A DNA stretch of 64,000 nt from Pelecanus crispus. Lineage: Eukaryota; Chordata; Aves; Pelecaniformes; Pelecanidae. The first letter of the stretch is position 1; each line of letters starts with the position of its first letter. The translations under genes were made by a program, and so were the position numbers. Below the pieces are notes generated by a model. The model saw only the letters and a program-made list of their open reading frames with translations. It did not search any database and had not been told where the DNA came from. Where the stretch lies: NCBI RefSeq assembly GCF_030463565.1, contig NC_134660.1, positions 1,972,001-2,036,000 of the forward strand, given 5' to 3'. Positions 29,321 through 41,787 of the stretch are shown here, in pieces.

Positions 29321-30329
29321 AAGTGTATTTTTGTTTTGTTCGATGGAAAAGGCATTTTCAGCCACCACCTCGCGGTTTCTATAGAAACTCCCGAGTCCGG
29401 TGTTGGCCACCTGCCCGCGGCCAGGAGCACCCACAGCACCTGCGCGCATGGGTGCGCGTGGCCGGGTGCGCACACGGGGCACAGGCAGCGTCCCCCGGCG
29501 CGGGGCGTGGACATGGGGGAATCGCTGCCTGCCCGCTCCGGCGCTTCCACGTTTACAATGGGAGACGGCAGAGCCGGAGCCCGAAATCGCTGCAGTTTTA
29601 TTGTTTCCATGGCAACCCCGATACTTGGCGAGGAGCCAGAATATTATTACAACCATCCGAGGCGAGGGGGAGAGGGGAGAAGAAACCCTGGGTTTGTGTA
29701 AATGAGCGTGGGCGCGATGGCAGCACCAGGGCGCACCGACAGCAACACCCGTACGCACCCACACCCCCACCCACACACAGGGAGACACGCACACATGTGC
29801 GTACACACATACTACACGTTCACGCACGCATCCCCTACGTGCTCGCGGGCGGAGGTACACACGCACACACCTGCACCCCTGCGGTACAGGCACCCGCACA
29901 TGGCCAGGCGTGGAGTGGTGTGACCGGCCGCCTGACGCGGGGCCAGGCCCTTTGCAGACACCCGACTGACAACGAGACAACAGCCAAGACGACCACCGAA
30001 GGCACAACGGCTGCCGTGCGGGCACCGCAAGCGGGCGAGGAACGGGGTGAACCCCATGCCCAGGGAGCACACGGGATGCACACGCATGTGCGTGCACAGG
30101 GCTGCGTGCGCAAGGCTGTGTTTTTGTGTGTGCGTGTGCAGGAGCGTGCGCTCGGGGCTGCACACGGAGCGGTGCGTGTGGGTGTTGGTGCAACGCCGGG
30201 TCCGGGCCAGGCGCCTGCCCTGGGGAAGCCGCCCCGCGCTCCCGCTCGCTCCCTGCGGTGCTTCTCCGGGCTCCGGTCTGGGTCCCTCATCTCCTTCAGC
30301 CGCCGTGGAGTCCCTGGGGGCAGGTGTGC

Positions 30330-31395
30330 AAGGATGGGGACACCATGGGGACCGGGATGGAGACACTACAGGGATGGGGACACCATGGGGACTGGGATGG
30401 AGACACTACAGGGATGGGGACACCATGGGGACTGGGATGGAGACGCTGCAAGGATGGGGACACCATGGGGACCAGGATGGAGACACTATAGGGATGGGGA
30501 CACCACGGGGACCGGGATGGAGACACTATAGGGATGGGGACACCATGGGGAAGGGATGGAGACACTACAGGGATGGGGACACCACAGGGACTGGGATGGA
30601 GACACTGTGGGGATGGGGACACCACAAGAACTGGGATGGAGACACTGTGGGGATGGGGACACCACAGGGATGGTGACACCACAGGGACGGGGATGGAGAT
30701 GCTGCAGGGATGGGGACACCACAGGGACCAGGATGGAGACACTGTGGGGATGGGGACACCACGGGGACGGGGATGGAGATGCTGCAGGGATGGGGACACC
30801 ACAGGGACCAGGATGGAGACACTACAGGGATGGGGACACCACAGGGACCAGGATGGAGACACTACAGGGATGGGGACACCATGGGGATGGGGATGGAGAT
30901 GCTGCAGGGATGGGGACACCACAGGGACCAGCATGGAGACACTGCGGGGATGGGGACACCACAAGAACTGGGATGGAGACACTGCGGGGATGGGGACACC
31001 ACAAGAACTGGGATGGAGACACTGCGGGGATGGGGACACCACAAGAACTGGGATGGAGATGCTGCAGGGATGGGGACACCATGGGGACCAGGATAGAGGC
31101 ACTGTGGGGATGGGGACACTACAAGAACTGGGATGGAGACACTGCAGGGATGGGGACACCATGGGACCAGGATGGAGACGCTGCGGGGATGGGGACACCA
31201 TGGGGACCGGGATGGAGACGCTGCGGGGATGGGGACACCATGGGGACCGGGATGGAGACGCTGCGGGGATGGGGACACCATGGGGACCGGGATGGAGACG
31301 CTGCGGGGATGGGGACACCATGGGGAAGGGATGGGGATGCTGCAGGGATGGGGACACCACAGGGACGGGGGTGGAGATGCTGCGGGGATGAGGAT
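30330..31395. repeat. 40-bp G-rich minisatellite, about 27 units
   Basis: Tandem units of the form GGATGGGGACACCATGGGGA + CTGGGATGGAGACACTACAG, period 40 bp with occasional 39-bp or shortened units. Blocks of identical variants (e.g. four nearly identical units at 31175-31320, three at 30945-31060) indicate recent unit duplication. Each unit has two GGGG runs on the plus strand. The repeat is free of stops in several frames on both strands, so it gives long spurious open frames. It lies in the PCGF2 first intron. Confidence 0.97.
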
Positions 31396-32709
31396 GACAC
31401 GGGGCTGGGGACCACGAGGACACCCCTGTGCTGGCGGGGCAGGGGCCAAGCTGAGCCCCAGGGTCTCCTTGCAGAGAGCGGCCCAGGGGTCCGGGGGTGT
31501 TTAGGACGGCCCAGGCCCCCCGGGCTCAGCTCGCACCCCTGGGCACCCCCGGGCGGGCACAGCGGGGTGCCCTGCACCTCGCTGCCCACGGGTGGGTGCC
31601 CTCAGCCCTCCGCAGCCCACGGGGGATGGGGGGGGCCACTGCCAGGCTCCCCCCGGCCAGCAGAATACCTGGGGGGGCCATGGTTCCCAGCCCCGGGCTC
31701 CCCCACCGACCCCCACCGGGGGACCACAGCGGGCACCAGCCGCCCACGCCGGGCCGCAGGACCCACGGCTGCATTTTGGGTGGATTTTGGTGCTTTTGGC
31801 GCTCGCAGTCACCAATGGCGGCCCGGGTCTCCGCGGGAGGGGGGAGCCTGAGCCACCGGCGCAAACCAGTTCTAATAAACCGGGTGATAACAACTGCGAT
31901 TTCCTGCCGCGGGGGCGAACAAAGCCCCGGACCCCCCCGGGTCCCCCCCGAGCCCGGAGCCGGCCGCAGCCCCGGCCCCACCGGAGCCCTCGGGGCCGCC
32001 CCGTCCCACCGGCAGCACCCGCGGCCGGCTCCCCCGCACCTCCGGCCCCGACTTTCGGGGTCTTTTGTCTCCCAGGGCGGTGGCCCGGCACGGTGTCCCC
32101 CCACCCCCCTCCTCCCCAAAATCCCCCCGGACCAGGCACGGGTGGGGAAGGACGTTTCAAAGTCACCGGTAACTTGGAGCCGACCGGCTGCCCCCCCCCC
32201 TCCCCGCGGGTCCCACCGGCGGCGGCGAGCCCCGTGGGCCGGGAATAAACCGGGACGGCTCTCGCCGGCACTGCCCGCTCGCTCGCACGGCGGCCACGGG
32301 CCCCCCCCACGCAGCGGGAACACGACAAAAAGGCGCCGGAGCGTGAACCCGCGCCCCCCGCCCCGACGGGACACCCCCCCCCCCCCCCCGCCGCCCCTCC
32401 CGGGGTGCGGGACGCGGCCGCTGCCGAGGAGCAGCGCGGGGAGGGCACGGACACGCGTGGCCACACAGCCGCGAAGGGACAAGGACACGCACCCCCCCCC
32501 CCCCCCCCCCCGCACACACACACATATGTCCCCGCGGCGGGACGTGTCCGCGGTGCGTGACACCCGCCGGGCAGCGGCGCGCGGGCGCGGGCACGCCGTG
32601 GGCACGGACACGCCGTGGGCACGGACACGCCGTGGGCACGGACACGCGTGGCCCCGCGCTGTGCCCCGGGGGTGCCCGGTTGCAGCCCGGCGGGCAGGCC
32701 CGCCCCAGC

Positions 32710-32712
<3 letters not shown>

Positions 32713-32748
<36 letters not shown>
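32713..32748. repeat. 36-nt poly(T) run
   Basis: Uninterrupted T36 on the plus strand inside otherwise GC-rich sequence upstream of PCGF2. There is no adjacent retroposed gene or target duplication that I can identify. Confidence 0.9.
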
Positions 32749-32749
<1 letters not shown>

Positions 32750-33238
32750 GGAGGGGGGGACACGAGCACACGGACGACGACACCGACACGATTTGGGGCC
32801 GGGGGTGGGGCAGCCCCGGTGAGCCCGCCGCGCTCCCGGTGCCCCGCAGCCCCTTGCACCCGGGGCCGCCTGACAGCCCGCCCCGGGGCCCGGCCCGGCC
32901 CCTCCGCCCGCCCCGGGGGGGGGGTCCCACCGCGCCCCCCCCCCCCCCCCAAATCCCGGCCGTACCGCACTGCCCCGCTCCACGCCGCGCCGGGCCCGGG
33001 CCGGGGGGGGGGCGGCGGCAGCCGGGGCTGTCAGGGCTCCGTAGCCCCTCGCCGGTGCCCGCCGTGGCGGGGGGGTGGTCACGGCCCCCCCCGGGCAGGA
33101 GCGGGGCCGCGGCACAAAGCGGGGGGAGGCGGCGGCCATCGGCCATCTTGAACGCGGAGAGAAAAGGGCGCGGGGGGGCCCGGCGGCGGGGCCCGGCGGC
33201 GGCGGCGGGGCGGGGGGGGGCCGGGGCCGCGTCCCTAC

Positions 33239-33330
33239 CTGGTGGCGGCGGCGGCGGCGGCCCCGCGGCCCCTCCGCTCCCGCCGCTCGGCGCGGCTCGG
33301 CTCGGCTCGGCTCGGCGCGGCGGCCGGGGC
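33239..33330 (-). other. PCGF2: Probable non-coding first exon of PCGF2
   Basis: The minus-strand sequence ending CGCCGCCACCAG before GTAGGG makes a consensus donor (33238), and the start-codon exon has its own acceptor 4.3 kb downstream, so an upstream untranslated exon must exist. This is the best candidate within the CpG island. The 5' limit is a guess, because the region merges into a pyrimidine tract. Confidence 0.4.
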
Positions 33331-34589
33331 CCTTTTTTCTCTCGCTTGGGTTTTTTGGTTGTTTTTTTTTTTTTTTCCCCCCCTTTTCTTTTTTTTTTTT
33401 CCCTCCTTCCTCCTCCTTTTTTTTTTTTTAATTTTTTTTTCCTCCTTTTTTTTTTATTTTTTTCCCTCCTCCAGCCGCCGCCAGGCCCCGCCCCGCCTCA
33501 CGTGACCTCATTCCTTTGGGGTGTTGCGGAGGAGGGGAGTGAGGGGCCGAGATTGGGGGGGGTCCCGTGTGTGTGTCCCCCCCCCCCCGCCGCCCCGCCC
33601 CGCCGGGACACGGCCCCCCCCTCCCCCCCCCCCCGCCTCGGTGCCGCCCCCCGACGCTGCCCCGGTGCTTGCGGAGGCCCCCGCTGCTGCCGCCCCCCCC
33701 CCCTCCGTGCCCCCCCCCCCCCCCGGTTGTGCTCAGGGAGAAAAGGAGAGCACCCTAAAACCCGCTGGAATGGGCCCAAAATCCGCCCCGGGGCGGCGGC
33801 CGCGCTCCGCTCCCCGCTAACCGGTCCCCGTGTTCCCCCGTCACGGCGGCACTGCTCGGGTGGTCCCCCGGGAATCCTCCCCCCCGCCGACCAGCGCTGG
33901 AGCCATTTTCGGCCCCAAATTGGGGGAATTCCCACCCGGGAGGCGACGCGGGGCATCCCGGGCCCCGTGGGTCCTTCCCCGGGACCCTCGGGCGGGGGTC
34001 CGGTGGCTGCCGGTGCGCGGCGGGGCCGGCGGGAGGGGAAAGCAAAGGGAAGGGGGGAAGAAAAAAAAAAAAAAAAGGAAGGGAAGAAAAATAAAGGGAA
34101 ATTAGAGGAAGAAAGGGGAAAATGGAAAAGGAGGGAAGAAAAGAAAAAAAAGGGGATGGGAGGAAAGGAAAAAAGGAAGGAAAGCAAGAAGGAAAGGAGA
34201 GAGGAAAAGAAAAAGGCAGGAAAAAAGGGAAGGAGCGGGGGGGAAAGGGAAAAAGCGGGAAAGACATAAAAGAGGGGGAAAGGGAAGGAAGGGGAGCGGG
34301 GCGGGCGGGCTCCCGGCGCCGGTTTCCCCCGCGGGGAGCTCACGGGGGTTTTGGAGGGGTGCGGGCAGCCCGGGCGCCCACGCGTGTCGGCGGCCGCTCG
34401 TTCCCGACGTCCCGCGGCCCCGCTGCCCCCCGCGCGTCCGCGGCTCCCGCGCGGGTCCGGCCCGGGCTCGGTGCGACCGAGGGCGCTTCCGTACACCCGG
34501 GGTACCGGCTGCCCGGCCGGGCGCAGCGCCCACGCGCGTTTCCCTTCGGCTCACACGGCTGCGGCCGTGTGATTAATTCCCCGCCCACT

Positions 34590-35830
34590 GCCGGTGTCCC
34601 GGTGCCGGTGTCCGGTGCCCGTGCCCGGTGCCCCAGTGTCCCGGTGCCAGTGCCGGTGTCCGGTGCCCGTGACCAGTGCCCGGTGCCCCAGTGTCCCGGT
34701 GTCCCGGTGCCGGTGTCCGGTGCCTGTGCCCAGTGCCCGGTGCCCCAATGTCCCGGTGCCGGTGCCCCGGTGTTGCGGTGCCTGGTGCCAGTGTCCCAGT
34801 GCCCGGTGTTCTGGTGCCGGTGCCTGGTGTCCCGGTGTCCGTGCTCAGTGCCTGGTCCCGGTGCCTTTACCCAGTGCCGGTGTCCTGGTACCCGTGTTCA
34901 GTGCCCGGTGCCAGTGTCCTGGTGTCTGTGTCCCGGTGTCCGGGTGCCGGTGTCCCGGTGCCCGTGCCCGGTGTCGGTGTCCAGGTCCCGGTGTCCCGGT
35001 GCCCATGCCCAGTGCTGGTGCCCGGTGTCGGTGTCCTGGTGCCCAGTGTTCCGATGCCAGTGACTGTGTCCTGGTGCCCGTCCCGGTGTCCCGGGTCCCC
35101 GTGCCTGTGCTCCGGTGTCCCAGTGCCGGTGTCCCGGTGGCCGTGCCCAGTGCTTGGTGCCGGTGCCCGTGCTAGTGTCCCGGTGTCCCAGTGCCCATGC
35201 CCAGTGCCTGGTGCCGGTGCCCGGGTCCCGGTGCCCGTTCTCCAGTGTCCCGGTGCCCGTGCCTAGTGCTTGGTGCCGGTCCCGGTGCCCGTGCCCAGTG
35301 CTTGGTACCGGTGTCCCGGTGCCCGTGCTGGTGTCTCGGTGTTCCGGTGGCCGTGCCCAGTGCCTGGTGCCGGTGTCCCGGTGACCGTGCCGGTGTCCCG
35401 GTGCCCGTGCCCAGTGCTTGGTGCCGGTGCCCGGGTCCCGGTGCCCGTTCTCCAGTGTCCCAGTGGCCGTGCCCAGTGCCTGGTGCCGGTGTCCCGGTGC
35501 CCGTGCCTAGTGCTTGGTGCCGGTCCCGGTGCCCATGCCCAGTGCTTGGTGCCGGTGTCCCGGTGCCCGTGCTGGTGTCCTGGTGTTCCAGTGGCCGTGC
35601 CCAGTGCCCGGTGCCAGTGTCCCGGTGACCGTGCTGGTGTCCCAGTGCCCGTGCCCAGTGCTTGGTGCCGGTGCCCCGGTGCCCGTGCTGGTGTCCTGGT
35701 GTCCCGGTGCCCGTGCCCAGTGCCTGGTGCCGGTGTTCAGGTGCCCGTGCCCGTACCCGGTGCCTGGTGCCGGTGTCCCGGTGCCCGTGCCCGTACCCGG
35801 TGCCTGGTGCCGGTGTCCCGGTGCCCACGG
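34590..35830. repeat. GTGCC-type GC-rich minisatellite with higher-order structure
   Basis: About 1.2 kb built of 5-7 bp words CCGGTGCC, CCAGTGCC, CGGTGTCC. The right half shows longer recurring blocks such as CCCAGTGCTTGGTGCCGGTG at roughly 35150, 35300, 35415, 35540 and 35660. It is open in most frames and gives spurious cysteine/valine/proline-rich ORFs. It ends about 60 bp before the tRNA gene. Confidence 0.95.
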
Positions 35831-35887
35831 GCGCTCCCGGGGCGGCTCCACCTGAGTGCGGCGGCCGCGGCGCAGCTCCTCGCCGCG

Positions 35888-35893
35888 GTCTCT

Positions 35894-35944
<51 letters not shown>

Positions 35945-35961
35945 GAGCCCACCCAGGGACG
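35888..35961 (+). tRNA. tRNA-Asn (anticodon GTT)
   Basis: A 74-nt cloverleaf without intron. Acceptor stem GTCTCTG pairs with CAGGGAC (one G-U pair), discriminator base G. The D arm contains the A box (about 35895-35906), anticodon GTT is at 35922-35924 in the loop CTGTTAA, and the B box GGTTCGAGCCC is at 35940-35950. All positions match a functional vertebrate cytosolic asparagine tRNA, with no stem mismatches. CCA is not encoded, as expected. A T4 at 35972-35975 and a T7 at 35989-35995 can terminate RNA polymerase III. It lies between PCGF2 and PSMB3. Confidence 0.98.
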
Positions 35962-35971
35962 GAGCGAGTTC

Positions 35972-35995
35972 TTTTACCTCGCTTCTCCTTTTTTT
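35972..35995 (+). terminator. RNA polymerase III terminator of tRNA-Asn
   Basis: A T4 eleven nucleotides after the mature 3' end and a stronger backup T7 at 35989-35995. Confidence 0.75.
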
Positions 35996-37480
35996 CGCCC
36001 CACTTTTTCCAGGGCCGGTCCGAGGGAGCGGCCGAGGCTGGAGCGGAGGTGGCTGGTCCCGGCCCCCCGTGGGACGGGCAGGGTGGGTTTTTGCTGTGCG
36101 GGAGCTTGGTGGGGCTTCCCCCGCTCCCTTGGGGTGCCCCTCGCCCTCAGGACCGTGCTGAGCTGGATGGGGAGAAGGTGTGAACGGGCAGAATGTGGCC
36201 CCGGTGCTCCCCGTGGGCTCACCGCTCTCTCTAAGGTGCTGGGCAAGGGGGAAACGAGCCCCCAGCGTGAACAAAACCATTTCTGCTCAGCCTGTGATCC
36301 CCTCCACACCGCAGTTTCTCCCATAAGCAAAAGGACATGTTGGGACATTAAAAATGGAGCAGTTGAAAGCCTGTTCCCATCCAGAGTCCATATTTTGCCT
36401 TAAAAATAAGCTGAAGAGGGTCCAAAATCTGTATTGCTGAAGTTCCCCTCTCTTACAAAGTCTTGTAAAATCTATTTATGTTTTCCGCTTGCCCTGATTT
36501 TATTTTCATACCAGAAATAATGAAGTTAATGTTTTAACGCAGGGCATAAAGCCATGCCATGAAGATCCCTGTTGTTTCAAAAGCCCAGAGCCACAAAATG
36601 CTCCCATGGCCAAGCTCAGTGGTGCTGGGGCTGGGGAAGCACTGGGGCTCTCGGGCCAGGGAGGGGGATTGCTGCTGCCTTCCTGATCCGAGAGCACGAG
36701 CCCGACTGGAAAGCGAAGAGAGAAGCAGTGCCCAGCGGGGATCAGCTCCCCGCTGCCACCCGAGACAGCCAGCGCTGCCGAAATCTGCCTGTGGAGCTAT
36801 TCCCGTCCAGCTCTGCTGCTTGCGGGGTGTTCCCACCAGACAGAATGCGGCCTCTGACTTCGTGCCTGCAAGAAACTTTTTACGATGGGAAACACTTTAA
36901 AAATACAACTGCCACGGGACGGGCTGCGCCTCCGGGGCTCGGTCCTGGGCGGATGAACAGCCCCTGTGCGGGCCGGAGGTTTTCATTGAAACCAGGCGGG
37001 CTGATCTGTTGCGCACTTGAGAGCGTTTCCAAACACATGGATCTCTTTCCCTTTGGCACAACATCACTCCCCTAAATTAAACGTTTAATCCTGTCTCCTC
37101 CAGGAGAGGGGAGAGCTTTCGAGTGGGGATGGGGAAGGAAATCCAATACTCTGCAGAGCGCAAATCCCCCTTTCAGTTGCTCGCTGAATAAAAAATGCCC
37201 TCGCAGCCACTTGCCAGGCCCCTTCCCCTCCCTGGGATGGGCCGTGACTCACTGCTTTACGGAGTGACTTTACAGAGTGACTTTACAGCGCGACTTTATT
37301 GTGCGAGCATTTCCCAAAGAGATTTTTTTTTTCCCCTCTGAGGAGACTCGCTGTCCCTGGCCCCCCAGGGCGAGTTTAGGGGATTGCCCCTGGGTCCCAG
37401 AGGTGCAAAAGCGGACAGTGGGTGTGCGAGGCCTGACACGCACCAGGGCTCCGCACGGTGCAGTGGTGTGGGCTGGGTTT
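35996..37480. other. Intergenic between tRNA-Asn and the PSMB3 upstream minisatellite
   Basis: 1.5 kb of ordinary sequence. Near 37257-37296 a small degenerate triplication of GAGTGACTTTACA is present. No exon, RNA gene or repeat family was recognised. Confidence 0.55.
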
Positions 37481-38265
37481 CCTAGCGTGCACATCCAGCT
37501 GTGCCGTGCCCTGCATGTCCCTCCAGATGTGCTGTGCCCCCAGAGGCATATCCAGCTGTGCCATGCTCTGCATGTCCCTCCAGCTGTGCCATGCATCTGT
37601 GGGCATATCCAGATGTGCCATGCCCTACACAGTCCCTCCAGCTGTGCCATGCCCCTTGCATGCACATCCAGCTGTGCCATGTCCTGCACATCCCTCCAGC
37701 TGTGCTGTGCCCCCTGTGCACACATTCAGCTGTGCTGTGCCCCCCTGCGCACATCCAGCTGTGCCATGCCCTGTGTGTTCTTCCAGCTATGCCATGGCCC
37801 TGCGTGCACATCCAGCTGTGCCGTGCCCCCTGCACGTCCTTCCAGCTGTGCCATGGCCCTGCGTGCACATCCAGCTGTGCCGTGCCCCCTGCACGTCCTT
37901 CCAGCTGTGCCATGGCCCTGCGTGCACATCCAGCTGTGCCGTGCCCCCTGCACGTCCTTCCAGCTGTGCCATGGCCATGCGTGCACATCCAGCTGTGCCG
38001 TGCCCCCTGCACGTCCTTCCAGCTGTGCCATGGCCCTGCGTGCACATCCAGCTGTGCCGTGCCCCCTGCACGTCCTTCCAGCTGTGCCATGGCCCTGCAC
38101 GCACATCCAGCTGTGCCATGCCCCTGCGTGCACATCCAGCTGTGCTGCGGCCTGCATGACCTTCCAGCTGTGCCGTGCCCCCTGCGTGCACATCCAGCTG
38201 TGCTGCGGCCTGCATGACCTTCCAGCTGTGCCGTGCCCCCTGCGCGCACATCCAGCTGCGCACCC
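37480..38265. repeat. 59-bp minisatellite made of two related half-units
   Basis: The core between 37740 and 38100 repeats with a 59-bp period: GTGCACATCCAGCTGTGCCG + TGCCCCCTGCACGTCCTTCC + AGCTGTGCCATGGCCCTGC. Each unit contains two CCAGCTGTGCC half-units. The left flank (37490-37740) is a more diverged 25-45 bp version and the right flank a partly rearranged one. It ends about 300 bp upstream of the PSMB3 start codon. Long open frames on both strands across it are artefacts of the repeat. Confidence 0.96.
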
Positions 38266-38279
38266 CGCTGGGCCCAGCT

Positions 38280-38572
38280 GTGCGAGCCCCCCCCCTCCAG
38301 CTGCGCCCCCGCCCCGCCCCGCCCGCGCAGTCCGCCGCCGTCCCGGCATGCCCTGCTCGCTATGACTCTTCAGTTTTCTCCCCCTCCCTCAGCACCGCCG
38401 CAACCAACCATCTCCGCCCCGCGGCGAGCCGAACTACCAATAGGAAGCGGCGGTTTGCCGGGAGGCCGCGGCGGCCGCCAATGGGAAGAGGCGGGAGGCG
38501 GGAGCGGCGGGGCGGTGTGCGGCGCGGCCGGAGCAGCGGTGCGGGGCCTGCGGGGTCTGTGCAGCCGGCGCC
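38280..38572 (+). promoter_or_regulatory. PSMB3: PSMB3 CpG-island promoter with two CCAAT boxes
   Basis: GC-rich region immediately before the start codon, with CCAAT at 38437-38441 and 38478-38482, 41 bp apart and on the same strand, and GGAAG ETS-like sequence after each. No TATA box is seen. CCAAT/NF-Y control is common for proteasome subunit genes, but its use here is inferred from sequence alone. Confidence 0.65.
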
Positions 38573-41268
<2,696 letters not shown>

Positions 41269-41321
41269 CCCAGCACATCTGCTCATGTGTTTCACATCCC
41301 AGTCTGCTTGGAACTTTTTTA

Positions 41322-41327
41322 AATAAA
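41322..41327 (+). terminator. PSMB3: PSMB3 polyadenylation signal
   Basis: AATAAA about 55 nt past the TAG, preceded by a T-rich stretch and followed by GT-rich sequence. The short 3' UTR is typical of proteasome subunit genes. Confidence 0.85.
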
Positions 41328-41781
41328 ACCCTCTATTGTAGTGAACTTTCCTTTTCTTGAGTCTGAACGCTAGGGTTAAGTTCTCATCTCTAAAGCTATC
41401 GGAAGGAGCTTGGGTTTTACACGGTAGCAGAGCTTACCCTTCTCTCTGAGCCACCTATACTAATCTCCTTCAGTGCACCCAGATGTGCGAGTGACTAAGC
41501 TAAAGCTGCACCCTAGGGAGTCAGCAGCATCTCCTTCAGACAGCGTGGCAGTATTAACTTTTCCTGTCAAATCTAATTTGTTCTCATATCCAGGACTCGG
41601 TACTTGGTAAAATCAGTTCTCACTTAAAACCCCCATTTTACAGGCACATATAAAAAGACTTTTCCAATTGTGGTTAATCTAGGACTTAAAACGACCACAT
41701 ACCTCATGGAGTAACAGTTGATCATTAGAAGACACTTTAAAGAGGACAGCAGTAAGGAACAGATGTACACAAAGTTTTAAT
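41328..41781. other. Gap between convergent PSMB3 and PIP4K2B 3' ends
   Basis: About 450 bp without a recognised feature. It separates the PSMB3 poly(A) signal from the first minus-strand AATAAA of PIP4K2B. Confidence 0.6.
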
Positions 41782-41787
41782 TTTATT
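41782..41787 (-). terminator. PIP4K2B: Candidate PIP4K2B polyadenylation signal (distal)
   Basis: TTTATT on the plus strand (AATAAA on the minus strand). A second candidate lies at 41966-41971. Either would give a 3' UTR of 4.6-4.8 kb. Confidence 0.5.

Larger units (their letters stand above)
31450..34580. promoter_or_regulatory. PCGF2: CpG island of the PCGF2 promoter
   Basis: 3 kb of very GC- and CpG-rich sequence with C-runs (about 32380-32400, 32491-32510), GGC repeats (33180-33260) and strand-asymmetric tracts. A polypyrimidine block (about 33340-33475) and a polypurine block (about 34040-34300) are both on the plus strand. The minus strand near 33135-33155 has AAGATGGCC, a YY1-like motif. 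No TATA box is obvious. The broad extent is by eye. Confidence 0.65.

Noticed and set aside
30534-31851. Long open frames (285 and 431 codons, plus antisense frames) of repeating Trp/Gly/His or Pro/Ser/Val composition
   Set aside because: They are the 40-bp minisatellite read in successive frames. A stop-free unit gives open frames on both strands, and there are no splice or domain features.
31501-34269. Frames of 441-570 codons (plus) and 489-537 codons (minus) in the PCGF2 island
   Set aside because: Low-complexity Pro/Gly/Arg composition from CpG-rich DNA, interrupted by homopolymers, with no recognisable domain.
34594-36280. Cysteine/valine/proline-rich frames across 34594-35926 and antisense frames to 36280
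   Set aside because: Translation of the GTGCC minisatellite; one frame even runs through the tRNA gene.
30330-38265. CRISPR-like repeat arrays
   Set aside because: Direct tandem repeats without unique spacers in a vertebrate nuclear genome; minisatellites.
37277-38365. A 362-codon cysteine-rich frame and antisense Trp/His-rich frames upstream of PSMB3
   Set aside because: Produced by the 59-bp minisatellite; same peptide recurs with the DNA period and in all frames.
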